NCBI RefSeq assembly: GCF_051488665.1 | Contig: NZ_JBPSEG010000012.1 | Coordinates: 1 to 64,000 of the forward strand | Length of the DNA: 64,000 bases | Reading direction: 5' to 3' | Source: Melioribacter sp051488665 | Lineage (GTDB): Bacteria > Bacteroidota > Ignavibacteria > Ignavibacteriales > Melioribacteraceae | Shown: positions 45,269 to 54,482 of the stretch, piece after piece | Layout: every line of letters starts with the position of its first letter | How positions within the stretch are numbered: the stretch's first letter is position 1 | Program-made: the position numbers and the translations under genes | Notes under the pieces: model-generated | The model's input: the letters and a program-made list of their open reading frames with translations, nothing else | The model's database searches: none | What the model was told of the DNA's origin: nothing

Positions 45269-48200
45269 CTACATTTCACCTGTCCTTACTTTAACCGGGA
45301 ACCACTTATACAATGCCGGCAAAACAATCAACGTAAGTATAGTAGAAGTAAACAACCCGCCGATAACAACCGTAGCAAGCGGTCTTTGAACTTCACTTCC
45401 GGTGCCGGTTGCAATAAGCAAGGGCATTAAACCCAGCATTGTTGTAAGAGCCGTCATCAATACCGGGCGTAGTCTAAGTTTCGCACCTTCAATCGATGCT
45501 TCATCAATTGGTATTCCTTCGCGCAGCAATTGATTCAGATATGTAACGAGTACCATTCCGTTCTGCAGAGCAATACCAAATAACGCAATAAATCCGACTG
45601 AAGCTGGCACTGAAAGGTTTTGATCGGTTAACCAAAGCGCGATGATTCCGCCAACAAGAGCAAGCGGGATATTTATAAATATCAGCAAGGTATTCTTCAT
45701 TGAATTGAAGCTGGAATAGAGCAAGAAGAATACAATCAATAAAGTAATCGGGATGACAATTGCAAAACGTTTGTTCGCTTCCTGCTGCAGTTTATACTGC
45801 CCGCCCCAGGTTGTGTAATAACCAACCGGTAAGTTTACCTTTGCGTCAATTTCCTGCTGAGCTTCTTCAACAAAACCCCCGATATCTCTACCGACAACAT
45901 TACATTGAATTGTAATAAAACGTTGATTCTGCTCGCGTGTAATTTGACGCGGTCCTTCTATTTCTTCAATATCGGCAACCTGGCTTAACGGAACTTGCAT
46001 TCCCGTCGGTGTGCTTATCAGAAGTTCTTTAATAGCAGCTTTGTTATTTCTGTATTCCGGTGCTAATCGTACAAAAATATCGAAGCGTCTAATACCCTCG
46101 AAAATTTGTCCGGCAGTTTCTCCACCGATGGCTGTCTTAATAACCTGTTGTACATCTGCAAGATTTAAACCGTAGCGAGCAATTAAGTGACGGTCGACAG
46201 TGATTTTAAGCTGCGGTTTTCCGCTTATCTGGTCAACCTGAATATCGGCTGCACCCCTTACATTTCTCAGCACTCCTGCTACCTCTTCAGCTTTTGATTT
46301 TAATAATGCAAGATCTTCTCCAAAAAGTTTAACTGCAAGTTCGGCTTTAACACCTTCCAATAGTTCATCAACGGTCATTTGTATTGGCTGAGTAAAGTTT
46401 ACAAGCACACCTGGAAAGTTTTCAACTTTCTGTCTAATTTCTTCTTCGATTTTTTCCTGTGTCATTCCGGGTCGCCAATCTTCTTCATCTTTAAGAAGAA
46501 TATACATTTCAACACTGTTAATCGGATCGGTATGTGCGCCTACCTCACCTCTTCCTATTCTGCTCACTGTTCCGGCTACCTCTTCAATCTTCATAATTCT
46601 TTTTTCAACTTTTAGAGCAGTTTCCTTACTGTATTCTAAGGAAACAGATGGTGCAAGAGCTAATCTTACAATAAGGGTTCCCTCTTTTAATGTAGGCGTA
46701 AATTCCGAACCCAACCTGGGATAAATCAATACCCCGGCCATCAGAATCAATATCCCCAGCATCACTGCGGCAATGCGGTTCTTAACGAAAAACTTAATAA
46801 CCGGACTATATATTTTCAGTAACATCCGAATTAAAATATTTTCTTTCGGTTTATCCCCAACAGTTTTTTCGTTTTTCTTTTTAAGTAGAAACGAAGAATA
46901 TACCGGAGCCAAAAGCATTGCAAAAATTAAAGACCCAAACATAGCAAGTGCAATTGTGTATGCAAGTGGTCTGAAGGTTTTGCCTTCAACACCATGCAAG
47001 GTAAACAAAGGTATAAAAACAGTAATAATAATTATTATTGAAAATAAAATGGGGCGCAAAACTTCCTTACTAGCCTTCGCAACAATATGAATGAAGTTTT
47101 CATCTTCCGGTGATTCTCGTTTTAACCTATCTACATTTTCAACAAGTACAATACTCCCGTCCACCATCATTCCTATGGCAATTGCAAGCCCACCGAAGGA
47201 CATTAAGTTGATAGAAATACCGAAATACTCCATCCCGATAAATGTGAACAAAACGGAGAACGGAATTGAAACTGCGACAACAATACTCGGTCTTATCGAT
47301 CCCATAAACAAAATCAATACAATTGCAACAAGGGCAATTCCCTGCAGCAACGCATTAGTGACCGTATTTACAGCAGCTTCAACAAGCGATTTCTGTTCGT
47401 AATAAGGAACAATCTTTATTCCTTCGGGAAGAGTTTTGTTTATCTCTTCCATCTTCTTTTCAACATTGCTTATAACAGTTGAGGAGTTTGTTCCAAAAAG
47501 TTTAACAACCTGACCGGCAACTATTTCCTCAATACCGTTTCTTGTCTGAAGGCCTCTTCTTACCGCTCCGCCGATTTTTATATCCGCAACTTGACTTAAA
47601 TAAATGGGAGTTCCGTCTTCGGATTTAACGACAATGTTTTCCAAATCTTCTATTTTCGTAGCTAACCCAACCGAACGAACTAAAAATTCTTCGGCATCTT
47701 TTTCAATAAATGATGCGCCTACATTCAGATTGTTTTTCTTAATTATTTCTACAAGATCATTCACTGCAATATCGTATCGGAGCAATGCATTGGGGTCAAC
47801 AACTACGTGAAATTGTTTTTCCCATCCGCCGATACCGAGTACTTCAGTAACTCCGGGAACGGTTTGTAGCTGGTACCTTATTATCCAATCCTGTATTGTT
47901 CTAAGTTCGGTAAGGGAATAATTGCCCGTTGTATCCTCAAGATAATAAAACAGCACCAAACCCATTCCGGTTGAAATCGGTCCCATCTGAGGTTCCCCGA
48001 ATCCTTCCGGTATTTGTTCGCGAGCCTCTTGTAATCTTTCGTTAACAACCTGCCGTGCAAAATATATATCGGTTCCATCTTCAAAGTAAATGTTAACAAC
48101 CGACAAACCAAAGTTTGAAACTGAACGAATATTTTTCAAATTCGGCAACCCATTCATTGCTGTTTCTACCGGAAAGGTAACATACTTTTCAACTTCTTCC

Positions 48201-48370
48201 GGCGCTAAACCTTCAGTTTCTGTAAAAACCTGAACCAATGATGGAGATACATCCGGAAATGCGTCAATGGGTAATTTATTATAACTTAAGTAACCGCCGG
48301 CAAAAACAACCAAAGCCAATACAGTAAGGAGCAAACGGTTATTAAGTGCAAAATCTATAATTTTATTCAT
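45269..48370 (-). CDS. heavy-metal efflux RND pump (CusA/CzcA family)
   Basis: 1033 residues, the inner-membrane proton-driven pump of a tripartite exporter. Twelve spans in two halves (about 9-30 and 335-550; 535-560 and 860-1020) surround two large periplasmic loops. Transmembrane helix 4 has GGLAIAIGMMVDGSIVLVEN with the proton-relay Asp and Glu. The substrate-loop methionines of CusA are not clearly kept, so a divalent ion such as Zn, Co, Cd or Ni is at least as likely as Cu or Ag. It lies 12 bases after the adaptor gene; order on the transcript is outer-membrane channel, adaptor, pump. Confidence 0.95.
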   Translation of the reverse strand: MNKIIDFALNNRLLLTVLALVVFAGGYLSYNKLPIDAFPDVSPSLVQVFTETEGLAPEEVEKYVTFPVETAMNGLPNLKNIRSVSNFGLSVVNIYFEDGTDIYFARQVVNERLQEAREQIPEGFGEPQMGPISTGMGLVLFYYLEDTTGNYSLTELRTIQDWIIRYQLQTVPGVTEVLGIGGWEKQFHVVVDPNALLRYDIAVNDLVEIIKKNNLNVGASFIEKDAEEFLVRSVGLATKIEDLENIVVKSEDGTPIYLSQVADIKIGGAVRRGLQTRNGIEEIVAGQVVKLFGTNSSTVISNVEKKMEEINKTLPEGIKIVPYYEQKSLVEAAVNTVTNALLQGIALVAIVLILFMGSIRPSIVVAVSIPFSVLFTFIGMEYFGISINLMSFGGLAIAIGMMVDGSIVLVENVDRLKRESPEDENFIHIVAKASKEVLRPILFSIIIIITVFIPLFTLHGVEGKTFRPLAYTIALAMFGSLIFAMLLAPVYSSFLLKKKNEKTVGDKPKENILIRMLLKIYSPVIKFFVKNRIAAVMLGILILMAGVLIYPRLGSEFTPTLKEGTLIVRLALAPSVSLEYSKETALKVEKRIMKIEEVAGTVSRIGRGEVGAHTDPINSVEMYILLKDEEDWRPGMTQEKIEEEIRQKVENFPGVLVNFTQPIQMTVDELLEGVKAELAVKLFGEDLALLKSKAEEVAGVLRNVRGAADIQVDQISGKPQLKITVDRHLIARYGLNLADVQQVIKTAIGGETAGQIFEGIRRFDIFVRLAPEYRNNKAAIKELLISTPTGMQVPLSQVADIEEIEGPRQITREQNQRFITIQCNVVGRDIGGFVEEAQQEIDAKVNLPVGYYTTWGGQYKLQQEANKRFAIVIPITLLIVFFLLYSSFNSMKNTLLIFINIPLALVGGIIALWLTDQNLSVPASVGFIALFGIALQNGMVLVTYLNQLLREGIPIDEASIEGAKLRLRPVLMTALTTMLGLMPLLIATGTGSEVQRPLATVVIGGLFTSTILTLIVLPALYKWFPVKVRTGEM

Positions 48371-48382
48371 TGTTTTCTCCTA

Positions 48383-49363
48383 TTAATGTTCGTTACCGCC
48401 ACCAAACGATTCTTTTAATAATTCCGATTTAATTACAAAAGCTCCTTCGGCAATGTAAGTTTGCCCGGCATTCAAACCGGTTAACACTTCGGCGTAATTT
48501 GTATTCGTTTTTCCAATAGTTACCGGCTGTGGTCTGAAACCTTCACCCTCTTTTACGAACACGACTTTCTGTCCTTCGAAGTTTTGAATTGCGTTGAGAG
48601 TTACGGCTTGGTCAACTTCAACAAAATCGGTAAGTACTTTCCCCGTTATAAACATACCGGGTTTCCAGTAACCGGACGAATTATTCAAACGTACTCTTGC
48701 CGTTGCCGTGCGGGTATGTTCATCTACAGTAGGACTTATATAGAATATTTTTCCATTTACGGCATTTTTAATATCGTTAAAATAAACTTGAGCGCTCTGC
48801 CCTATTTTTATTTTATTAAGATCTTTTTGATACACGTTCAATTCTGCCCAAACCGAACTTAGATCTGCAACGGTAACAATATGTTTGTCGTCGCCGATCA
48901 ATTCTCCGGGGGTCATATGAAGATCGAGAACAACTCCGTCGATTGATGATTTAACTTCGTATGTAACAAGACTTTCGTTGCTTTCGATAACAGCAATCAC
49001 TTCATCTTTTTTAACATTATCACCAATTTCTTTATAAACGCTTTTTACTACACCGGCAAACCTCGGAACAATATGAGCAAGTTTACCCGGGTCGGGTACA
49101 ATTTCGCCGGTTAAATCGGTATGCATCTGTAATTTTTTTGAACCGACTTTATCAAGTTTAATTCCGAGTTCGTTAATTTCGGTATCGGAAAGAGCTACAA
49201 GTTCTTCTTCGGTATGTTCTTCTCCTGCTTCTTCGGTATGCCCGGCTTCTTCCAAATGAACATCTTCACTACTTTTACCAAAAAATGTCACCGCCGCAAG
49301 GGTTAGAACCACTCCGACAGCAATACCAATAATTAAGAATATATATTTATTTTTCTTTTCCAT
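48383..49363 (-). CDS. RND periplasmic adaptor (CusB/CzcB family)
   Basis: 326 residues: N-terminal membrane anchor (about 7-28), a His/Glu-rich stretch (HLEEAGHTEEAGEEHTEEE) that may collect metal, then barrel-sandwich (DNVKKDEVIAVIES), and beta-barrel domains (GQSAQVYFND). It joins the pump to the outer-membrane channel. It is short for the family because the hairpin region is minimal. Gaps to neighbours are 12 bases each way. Confidence 0.92.
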   Translation of the reverse strand: MEKKNKYIFLIIGIAVGVVLTLAAVTFFGKSSEDVHLEEAGHTEEAGEEHTEEELVALSDTEINELGIKLDKVGSKKLQMHTDLTGEIVPDPGKLAHIVPRFAGVVKSVYKEIGDNVKKDEVIAVIESNESLVTYEVKSSIDGVVLDLHMTPGELIGDDKHIVTVADLSSVWAELNVYQKDLNKIKIGQSAQVYFNDIKNAVNGKIFYISPTVDEHTRTATARVRLNNSSGYWKPGMFITGKVLTDFVEVDQAVTLNAIQNFEGQKVVFVKEGEGFRPQPVTIGKTNTNYAEVLTGLNAGQTYIAEGAFVIKSELLKESFGGGNEH

Positions 49364-49375
49364 TTCATTGATTCC

Positions 49376-50617
49376 TTAATTTATTTCCTTTGCAATTAGT
49401 CCTTCTATTTCGATTTGAGTTGAATGAATTTGCCCGATAATATTCAGATACTGATTCTGAAGCTCAAACAATGTTCTTTCAGCATCCAGCACGTCAATTA
49501 TGGCAAACCTTCCTACGAGATTTCCTTCTTTGATTATTTGGAAAGCGTCTTCTGCTTCCGGTATTGACTCGCCGCTTAACTGATCGGCGGTCTCTATTAA
49601 TGTGTTCAACCTCTCATAAAGAACATTTAACTGCAGAGTTAACCTGTTTTTAACAGAAAAGTATTCTCTTTTCTTTTGATCGAGACGAATTTTTGCTTCT
49701 TGAATTGCGCCTTGATTTCTATCGAAGATAGGAAGCGGTATCGATGCTCCGATCAAAAATGTGTTAGCCTTTGCGTCATTCAATCTTCTGATTCCGGCAC
49801 TTATTGTTAAATCGGGTACTGCTTTCGATTCTTCGAGATTTACAATCGCGGTTTGTTTGTCGTATTCGCTTTCATATCTCTTGAGTTTAGGATTATTAGT
49901 CAACTGGTTTAAGAGTGAGTCGTAACTCGGAATATCAACTGGGTATTCAAGTTCGCCAATGAGTTCGTCTATAGTTAAATCCGGCTGATATATCAGCGAG
50001 AGTAACTCCGATTTGTAATTTTCATATTCGGATTTCAAACGGTTCAAATCAATCTTTAGTGAGTTTAGAATTATCTTAGCCCTTGATACTTCAGCCGGAG
50101 AGATTTTACCGGCATCAACGCGTTTCTGCAGATTTGCAATAAACTCTTTCGATACTTCTATAAGTTCTTCATTTTTTTCAATGAGAAGTTGAACGGCTAA
50201 CGCCTGTTGAAATGCTTTTCTTACAGCCGTAATAATTTCTATTCTCTTTGTTTCATAATCCCATTCAGCCAGCGAGATGTTCGTTTCGGCAACTTTAACC
50301 CGTTTGCTTATCTTGCCGGCAAGTAAAATATCCTGGCTCAAGACCGCTGTTATTTCACTGTTATTGAAACCGTTGAAGTCTTTACTTCCTAATATATTTT
50401 CGGCTTCAACTTCAAACTCGGGATTAGGCATTAAACCGCTCTGCAGCTTTGCCGCTTTAAGCGCATCTATTTCATAGCGTAAAGTTTTCAGTTCGGGATT
50501 ATTCTGAACCGCTAATGAAACAGCTTTTTCAATAGTTAATTCACCGTTTGTTTGTCCGACTGTAGATAAAGACAGAAGACTAAACAGAACGAATACTATA
50601 CACATTACTCTGTGCAT
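49376..50617 (-). CDS. TolC-family outer-membrane channel (CusC/CzcC)
   Basis: 413 residues: signal peptide (about 1-22), then two OEP repeats of long helices and strands (AVSLAVQNNPELKTLRYEI at the first; KRYESEYDKQTAIVNLEESK at the second), ending in another helix (IIGQIHSTQIEIEGLIAKEI). It forms the exit duct of the efflux complex. It is the first gene of the channel-adaptor-pump set and follows the ArsR and Cys-rich protein genes by 72 bases. Confidence 0.92.
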   Translation of the reverse strand: MHRVMCIVFVLFSLLSLSTVGQTNGELTIEKAVSLAVQNNPELKTLRYEIDALKAAKLQSGLMPNPEFEVEAENILGSKDFNGFNNSEITAVLSQDILLAGKISKRVKVAETNISLAEWDYETKRIEIITAVRKAFQQALAVQLLIEKNEELIEVSKEFIANLQKRVDAGKISPAEVSRAKIILNSLKIDLNRLKSEYENYKSELLSLIYQPDLTIDELIGELEYPVDIPSYDSLLNQLTNNPKLKRYESEYDKQTAIVNLEESKAVPDLTISAGIRRLNDAKANTFLIGASIPLPIFDRNQGAIQEAKIRLDQKKREYFSVKNRLTLQLNVLYERLNTLIETADQLSGESIPEAEDAFQIIKEGNLVGRFAIIDVLDAERTLFELQNQYLNIIGQIHSTQIEIEGLIAKEIN

Positions 50618-50689
50618 AAAAACTCCTTTAGTTTTTACTCTAATAATTTTTTAGAATGTTTTTAGGTTAAATAAAGCTTATGGTTAGCA

Positions 50690-51109
50690 TCAAATGATGA
50701 GTGATACTGTAGTGTAATTCTCTAAGGTTTGATCTATTAATTGATAAAAATTATTTGAATAGAATTTGTCTTTATTGTTATAAGTTTCTATTGGTATAAA
50801 AGCAAAGGTAGTAATGTAAGTGGATAATACAATTTTACTTTTGGGGAGAAACTGCTCTTCTTCAAAGCAGTTTTCTTCTAAAGATACATCTTCGCAACAT
50901 TGTTGTTTTATTTCTACACCATCGGTCTGATCAAAATAATTTACGTTATTACATTCGGTACAGTCATCTACTTTTTCTATTGCTATATGACCATCACTGC
51001 CAATGCATAAAACATACTCGGACATCAAGTTGTGAGCAAATGTCAGATGACTGATGAATATCAACAATAAAAGTATGTGAGTTACTTTATTTAGAAAATT
51101 GTAATTCAT
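50690..51109 (-). CDS. Cys-rich exported protein coupled to arsR
   Basis: 139 residues: signal peptide (about 1-25) and a short mature chain with LCIGSDGHIAIE, DDCTECNN, QQCCED and ENCFEEEQ, i.e. six cysteines and many acids, then a hydrophobic C-terminal region. The LCxGxDGHxxIE element is something I have seen in small proteins next to metal pumps. Its start overlaps the arsR stop by four bases, so the two are translated together. Probably a periplasmic metal sensor or carrier; no characterised relative known to me. Confidence 0.72.
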   Translation of the reverse strand: MNYNFLNKVTHILLLLIFISHLTFAHNLMSEYVLCIGSDGHIAIEKVDDCTECNNVNYFDQTDGVEIKQQCCEDVSLEENCFEEEQFLPKSKIVLSTYITTFAFIPIETYNNKDKFYSNNFYQLIDQTLENYTTVSLII

Positions 51110-51471
51110 TTCTCTTCAGTATGTTCTTTAATTTTTTCAATCGCATCATTGATATGTTTATCGTCAATGGAATAAAAAACCATTTTACCATCTTTTCTAT
51201 ATTTAACTAATCTCGCATTTCTTAATAATCTTAATTGATGCGAAACAGTTGAAACATTTGAGTCCACCGCCGCTGCAAGATCGCAAACACAAAGTTCGCT
51301 GTTAATAAGTGATAGAACAATTTTCAAACGAGTTGGTTCCCCAAGTAATTTGAAAATTTCCGCCATCTCGAGAACTTGATCAGTATCGGCAATTTTCTTT
51401 TGGGCTTGCGCGACTTTCTTTTCATCAACAATTTCAACTTCGCAAACCGGCGCAATCTTTTCTTTTTTCAT
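51106..51471 (-). CDS. ArsR/SmtB-family metal-sensing repressor (CadC-like)
   Basis: 121 residues with a winged helix (about 35-110). The alpha-3 metal box is ELCVCDLAAA and a further Cys is near the N-terminus (PVCEVEIVDE), as in CadC-type sensors of Cd/Pb/Zn; the recognition helix is VSTVSHQLRLLRNARLV. A metal-bound repressor should release DNA and switch on the pump. It is the first gene of the leftward efflux transcript, and the perfect palindrome just in front of it is its probable operator. Confidence 0.93.
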   Translation of the reverse strand: MKKEKIAPVCEVEIVDEKKVAQAQKKIADTDQVLEMAEIFKLLGEPTRLKIVLSLINSELCVCDLAAAVDSNVSTVSHQLRLLRNARLVKYRKDGKMVFYSIDDKHINDAIEKIKEHTEEK

Positions 51472-51487
51472 TCCCTAATGTAATTAT

Positions 51488-51507
51488 ATTTGCACATATG
51501 TGCAAAT
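51488..51507. promoter_or_regulatory. perfect 20-bp palindromic operator for the ArsR repressor
   Basis: ATTTGCACATATGTGCAAAT is fully self-complementary and ends 17 bases before the arsR start codon. ArsR-family sites are inverted repeats overlapping the promoter, so this fits autoregulation of the whole efflux transcript. Confidence 0.85.
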
Positions 51508-51560
51508 GTTATAGCTAAAGCAATAAGGTTTTCTTTTGAGAAGAATTTTTAATCCTCTGC

Positions 51561-51752
51561 GGTACATTTTTCGTCATTCCTTTTCTTACGCATTAGTTCA
51601 ACGCGGTATTTCACGTTATGCAGTAAAAGAATTACTAGGTCACGGTAACATAAAAACAACTCAAACGTGTCCGCCTTTGGCGGATTTATTATCATCTTCA
51701 AAAAGAAAACCTATTGGAAGCGGTTAATTTATTATTAAAATATACGCCTTAA
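51561..51752 (+). pseudogene. 3' remnant of a tyrosine integrase gene, with a palindromic insertion
   Basis: The sequence encodes the integrase C-terminus (FRHSF..ALVQRGIS.YAVKELLGHGNIKTTQ), closely like the island integrase at 37470 but clearly not identical in DNA. After TTQ a 19-base insertion (51665-51683, containing the palindrome TCCGCC TTT GGCGGA) shifts the frame. Removing it restores IYYHLQKENLLEAVNLLLK and a TAA at 51750-51752. The front of the gene is missing, cut off by the metal cargo. So two integrase 3' ends, in the same direction, flank the cargo. Confidence 0.85.
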
Positions 51753-51782
51753 GCGTACTCTTTTTACTTTAAGAGTACGCTT
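51751..51782. terminator. strong hairpin at the element boundary
   Basis: AAGCGTACTCTT / AAGAGTACGCTT, a perfect 12-bp stem with loop TTTACTTT. It overlaps the integrase remnant's stop and the end of the small Cys-rich gene, so it probably terminates that leftward gene. Confidence 0.8.
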
Positions 51783-51987
51783 CAACATTTACCCTTGAAT
51801 GTTCCGTTTTCTTTTCCAAAACGTTACTTGAGCCGTTATTTTTTATCCCTTTCCTATTAGGATTCTTACCCATACGGTAGAGGTATAGCGGACAATCTGT
51901 AATAATACATTCTCGAACTTCTTTTTTAGAACCGCCCGAGCAATCAAAACAATGTTTCTTTATGGCTTTCACTGGTGTTAAGTGCAT
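51769..51987 (-). CDS. small Cys-containing protein of mobile elements
   Basis: About 72 residues from the ATG at 51987, chosen because AAGGA stands eight bases before it; the open frame upstream overlaps the primase gene and looks like shadow. Visible pattern: KKHCFDCSGGSKKEVRECIITDCPLYLYRMGKNP, i.e. four cysteines in CxxC and CxxxxxC spacing, followed by a proline-basic tail. I recall proteins with CxxCSGG...CxxxxCPLYxxRxGxNP from prophages and integrated elements. Probably a zinc-binding accessory protein of the element. Confidence 0.7.
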   Translation of the reverse strand: MHLTPVKAIKKHCFDCSGGSKKEVRECIITDCPLYLYRMGKNPNRKGIKNNGSSNVLEKKTEHSRVNVEAYS

Positions 51988-52090
51988 TTTTGTATTCCTT
52001 ATATTTTTAATCATAAACTCTTGGCCGCAATTTCCTGTCAAAATTTTACCTGATAAATTCCATGCATAATTTCCGTCCATCCTGTCCAAA

Positions 52091-54394
52091 CTATGCAGCT
52101 TCCTTTTCTTCTTTCTTATAAAACCTAATATTCCTTTTCCCACCGGATTTACTTTCCTGTACCTCATAGTTTTTAACCTTACCCCAAACCTTCAACCACC
52201 TGGTAAACTTGCTTTGAGTGAGTTTGTCGAAATCTTCATACTCTTTCTTGAAGCTTTCATATAATTCTTTCTTTTCATACTCTTTACCGATTTCAACTTC
52301 ATCTTCAGCAAACTCAACGAATTCTTGACACGTTTCATCAATCATTTTTTTCTTATCAAGATTTATAAATTCATAAGTAACCAGTCCCTTCTTAAGGTAT
52401 AACTGCAGACATCCAATCATAAAATTATCAAAGTCGCTCCATTCATCATCAGTCCAGCTACCGAAGAACGGCTTACCAAAATCATCTACCGGACGATGAG
52501 ATTTATTGTAATAATCCGAAAACTCAATAATAAACTGTCTGTCAATCGTTGAATCATCAACACCGGAAATCGAAAAGTTTGTTGATATAACTACTTTTGG
52601 CGATTCGTCATAGCTAAGATGAATCTCATCTTTGTTTTTTCTCTCAATAGTAATACCGTCGGTAATGATTGAGAACAATCTTTCAAACGGAAATTTCTCT
52701 CTAATATCTTCGAACCCAATAATATTTGTATCTGCCTTAACTCTCTGGAAAGCAAAATTCTTTGAAGGATTAAAATTTCTCCCATCTTCAACTACTACAT
52801 TCCTCACTTTAGATATTGATTTTATAACAAGTCCTTTCCCGCTTCTGCCAAATGCACCGTCACTTAGTTTTTCATCTATAAAAACAATGGATTTTGTAAT
52901 TGAAGGATCTTTATAGGTATGCAATAAATAACCAATTGCACTTTTTAATGCCTCGTATCTTTTAACTTCGCTCCGGCAAACATTAAACAGAAAATCTTCA
53001 AACACACTTCGCTTACTGCTTTCAACAAAGTTTCGATCTATAATCTGCTTCTTCCAGATGTGTTTGTTAAGTTCCTTATAGCTGTGAAAATCAATCTTAC
53101 TTACGCTTACTTCAACAAAACCATTCTTGAAATAAAAGTAACCTTTATCAAAAGTGTCCTTATTAAATTCAATATTCTTTGTGATCAAAAATTCAAGAAA
53201 CTGTTGTGTGAAGAGCTGATTAGCAGATTTTATCAAAGCATCAATTATCTCGTTCCGGCTTGTTCCTTCAAATTCTTCCGTAGCCATCCGTTCCAGATAA
53301 TTCATAACAAATTCTTTTACATCAATGCTGTCGATTTCTTCAACTATGTTGTTTTCAACTCTTACAAATAGATGATTAGACTCTATCTTATATTTACAGA
53401 AACCTTCACTTTCCAGAAATTTCTTAAATCGAATCCGTGAGATTTTTATCTTTTCATTTTCACGAACCCAAAATTTTATTACCGGCTTTTTCCAGCCGTA
53501 TATTTCAGCAATATGATAAATGGTTCCTAATGTAACCCTGCCATCATAGTCTTTAACAAGCGACTCAAATTTCTTCTTCAACTCAAGTTCGGTGTCATTA
53601 TAGCTTGGGTTTTTAAGACTCATTTCAATAAAATACTTTTCGCCCTGTGCACCCAATGGTACTAAAGCAAAGCCTATTTTATACCATTCCTCATAACTTC
53701 CATCCGGTAAATTTTGTGAAAGATAATCAAGTGCATTTTCCAATCTTGCCTTGTCATAGTAGACACTTTCAGCTTTTCTACCATCTTTAGTTTTTTTCAC
53801 TTTGCTCTCTGCGCTTTGCGCCTCTATCACACAAAACTTTTCTAGGCACTCAATCACTTTATCTAATTCAACAAAGGAGGGAGGCTCTTCTGGGTTATCA
53901 AAGTAGAAATTATAAATACCACCACTTTCGTGCATAGAAGGAGGTAAAGCTGTTTGACAGTCTTTCCACCGTAATTCAAGATGTTTGCAGTAACTATCTT
54001 TCTTTAACTTAAATTTATAAACTGCTTTATCGCCACCTAACTTATCAAGACGTTCAGCATTTTCTTTAACCCTTATATAAATATGAAATCCTTCACCGCT
54101 CCCGCTCTGCACAACCCAACAATATTTTTCCGGTAATCCCAATTCTTGTAAAATCAATTCATTAATCTCAAAATCCTCAACAGCATCTAAGTCAAGGCAC
54201 CGCCAATCATTAATGCCTTGTATTCCGCCAAGACCGGTAGAACCGCTCCAATTCATCTTTTCAATATCATCTTCGGTTTGTATCGTATTTAGCCATCTGT
54301 CCCATTCAATCATTGGTCTTTTACCTTTCAGAGGCAGTATATTTATTCCCATTCTACTTTTATAATTTTTAGCTAATTTTTTATATGTACTCAT
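52091..54394 (-). CDS. primase-helicase of an integrated element
   Basis: 767 residues. The N-terminal 200 residues look like a bifunctional primase-polymerase domain (GINILPLKGKRPMIEW, RCLDLDAVEDFE, GSGEGFHIYIR), the middle (about 215-300) like a primase C-terminal helical segment, and the C-terminal half like an SF3-type helicase with the nucleotide loop GAFGRSGKGLVIKSISK and the strand PKVVISTNFSISG. Such fused proteins start replication of phage satellites and integrative plasmids. It precedes the small Cys protein gene and lies downstream of integrase 2 after a terminator. Confidence 0.85.
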   Translation of the reverse strand: MSTYKKLAKNYKSRMGINILPLKGKRPMIEWDRWLNTIQTEDDIEKMNWSGSTGLGGIQGINDWRCLDLDAVEDFEINELILQELGLPEKYCWVVQSGSGEGFHIYIRVKENAERLDKLGGDKAVYKFKLKKDSYCKHLELRWKDCQTALPPSMHESGGIYNFYFDNPEEPPSFVELDKVIECLEKFCVIEAQSAESKVKKTKDGRKAESVYYDKARLENALDYLSQNLPDGSYEEWYKIGFALVPLGAQGEKYFIEMSLKNPSYNDTELELKKKFESLVKDYDGRVTLGTIYHIAEIYGWKKPVIKFWVRENEKIKISRIRFKKFLESEGFCKYKIESNHLFVRVENNIVEEIDSIDVKEFVMNYLERMATEEFEGTSRNEIIDALIKSANQLFTQQFLEFLITKNIEFNKDTFDKGYFYFKNGFVEVSVSKIDFHSYKELNKHIWKKQIIDRNFVESSKRSVFEDFLFNVCRSEVKRYEALKSAIGYLLHTYKDPSITKSIVFIDEKLSDGAFGRSGKGLVIKSISKVRNVVVEDGRNFNPSKNFAFQRVKADTNIIGFEDIREKFPFERLFSIITDGITIERKNKDEIHLSYDESPKVVISTNFSISGVDDSTIDRQFIIEFSDYYNKSHRPVDDFGKPFFGSWTDDEWSDFDNFMIGCLQLYLKKGLVTYEFINLDKKKMIDETCQEFVEFAEDEVEIGKEYEKKELYESFKKEYEDFDKLTQSKFTRWLKVWGKVKNYEVQESKSGGKRNIRFYKKEEKEAA

Positions 54395-54426
54395 AATATT
54401 ACTCCGTTAAATATTTTCTAAAAACT

Positions 54427-54447
54427 CCCTCTCCCTTTGGGAGAGGG
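54427..54447 (-). terminator. terminator after integrase 2
   Basis: On the minus strand CCCTCTCCC AAA GGGAGAGGG is followed by AGTTTTTAG: a 9-bp GC-rich stem and T-run between the integrase gene and the primase gene. Confidence 0.8.
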
Positions 54448-54482
54448 TCGGGGTGAGGGCTTCCCCTCATCAATCGAACATC

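Noticed and set aside
46773..47402. Two plus-strand open frames opposite the RND pump gene
   Set aside because: Antisense shadows of the pump's membrane segments, without ribosome sites.
52014..52167. N-terminal extension of the small Cys-rich protein to 132 residues
   Set aside because: It overlaps the end of the primase gene in another frame, and a better ribosome site stands before the ATG at 51987.
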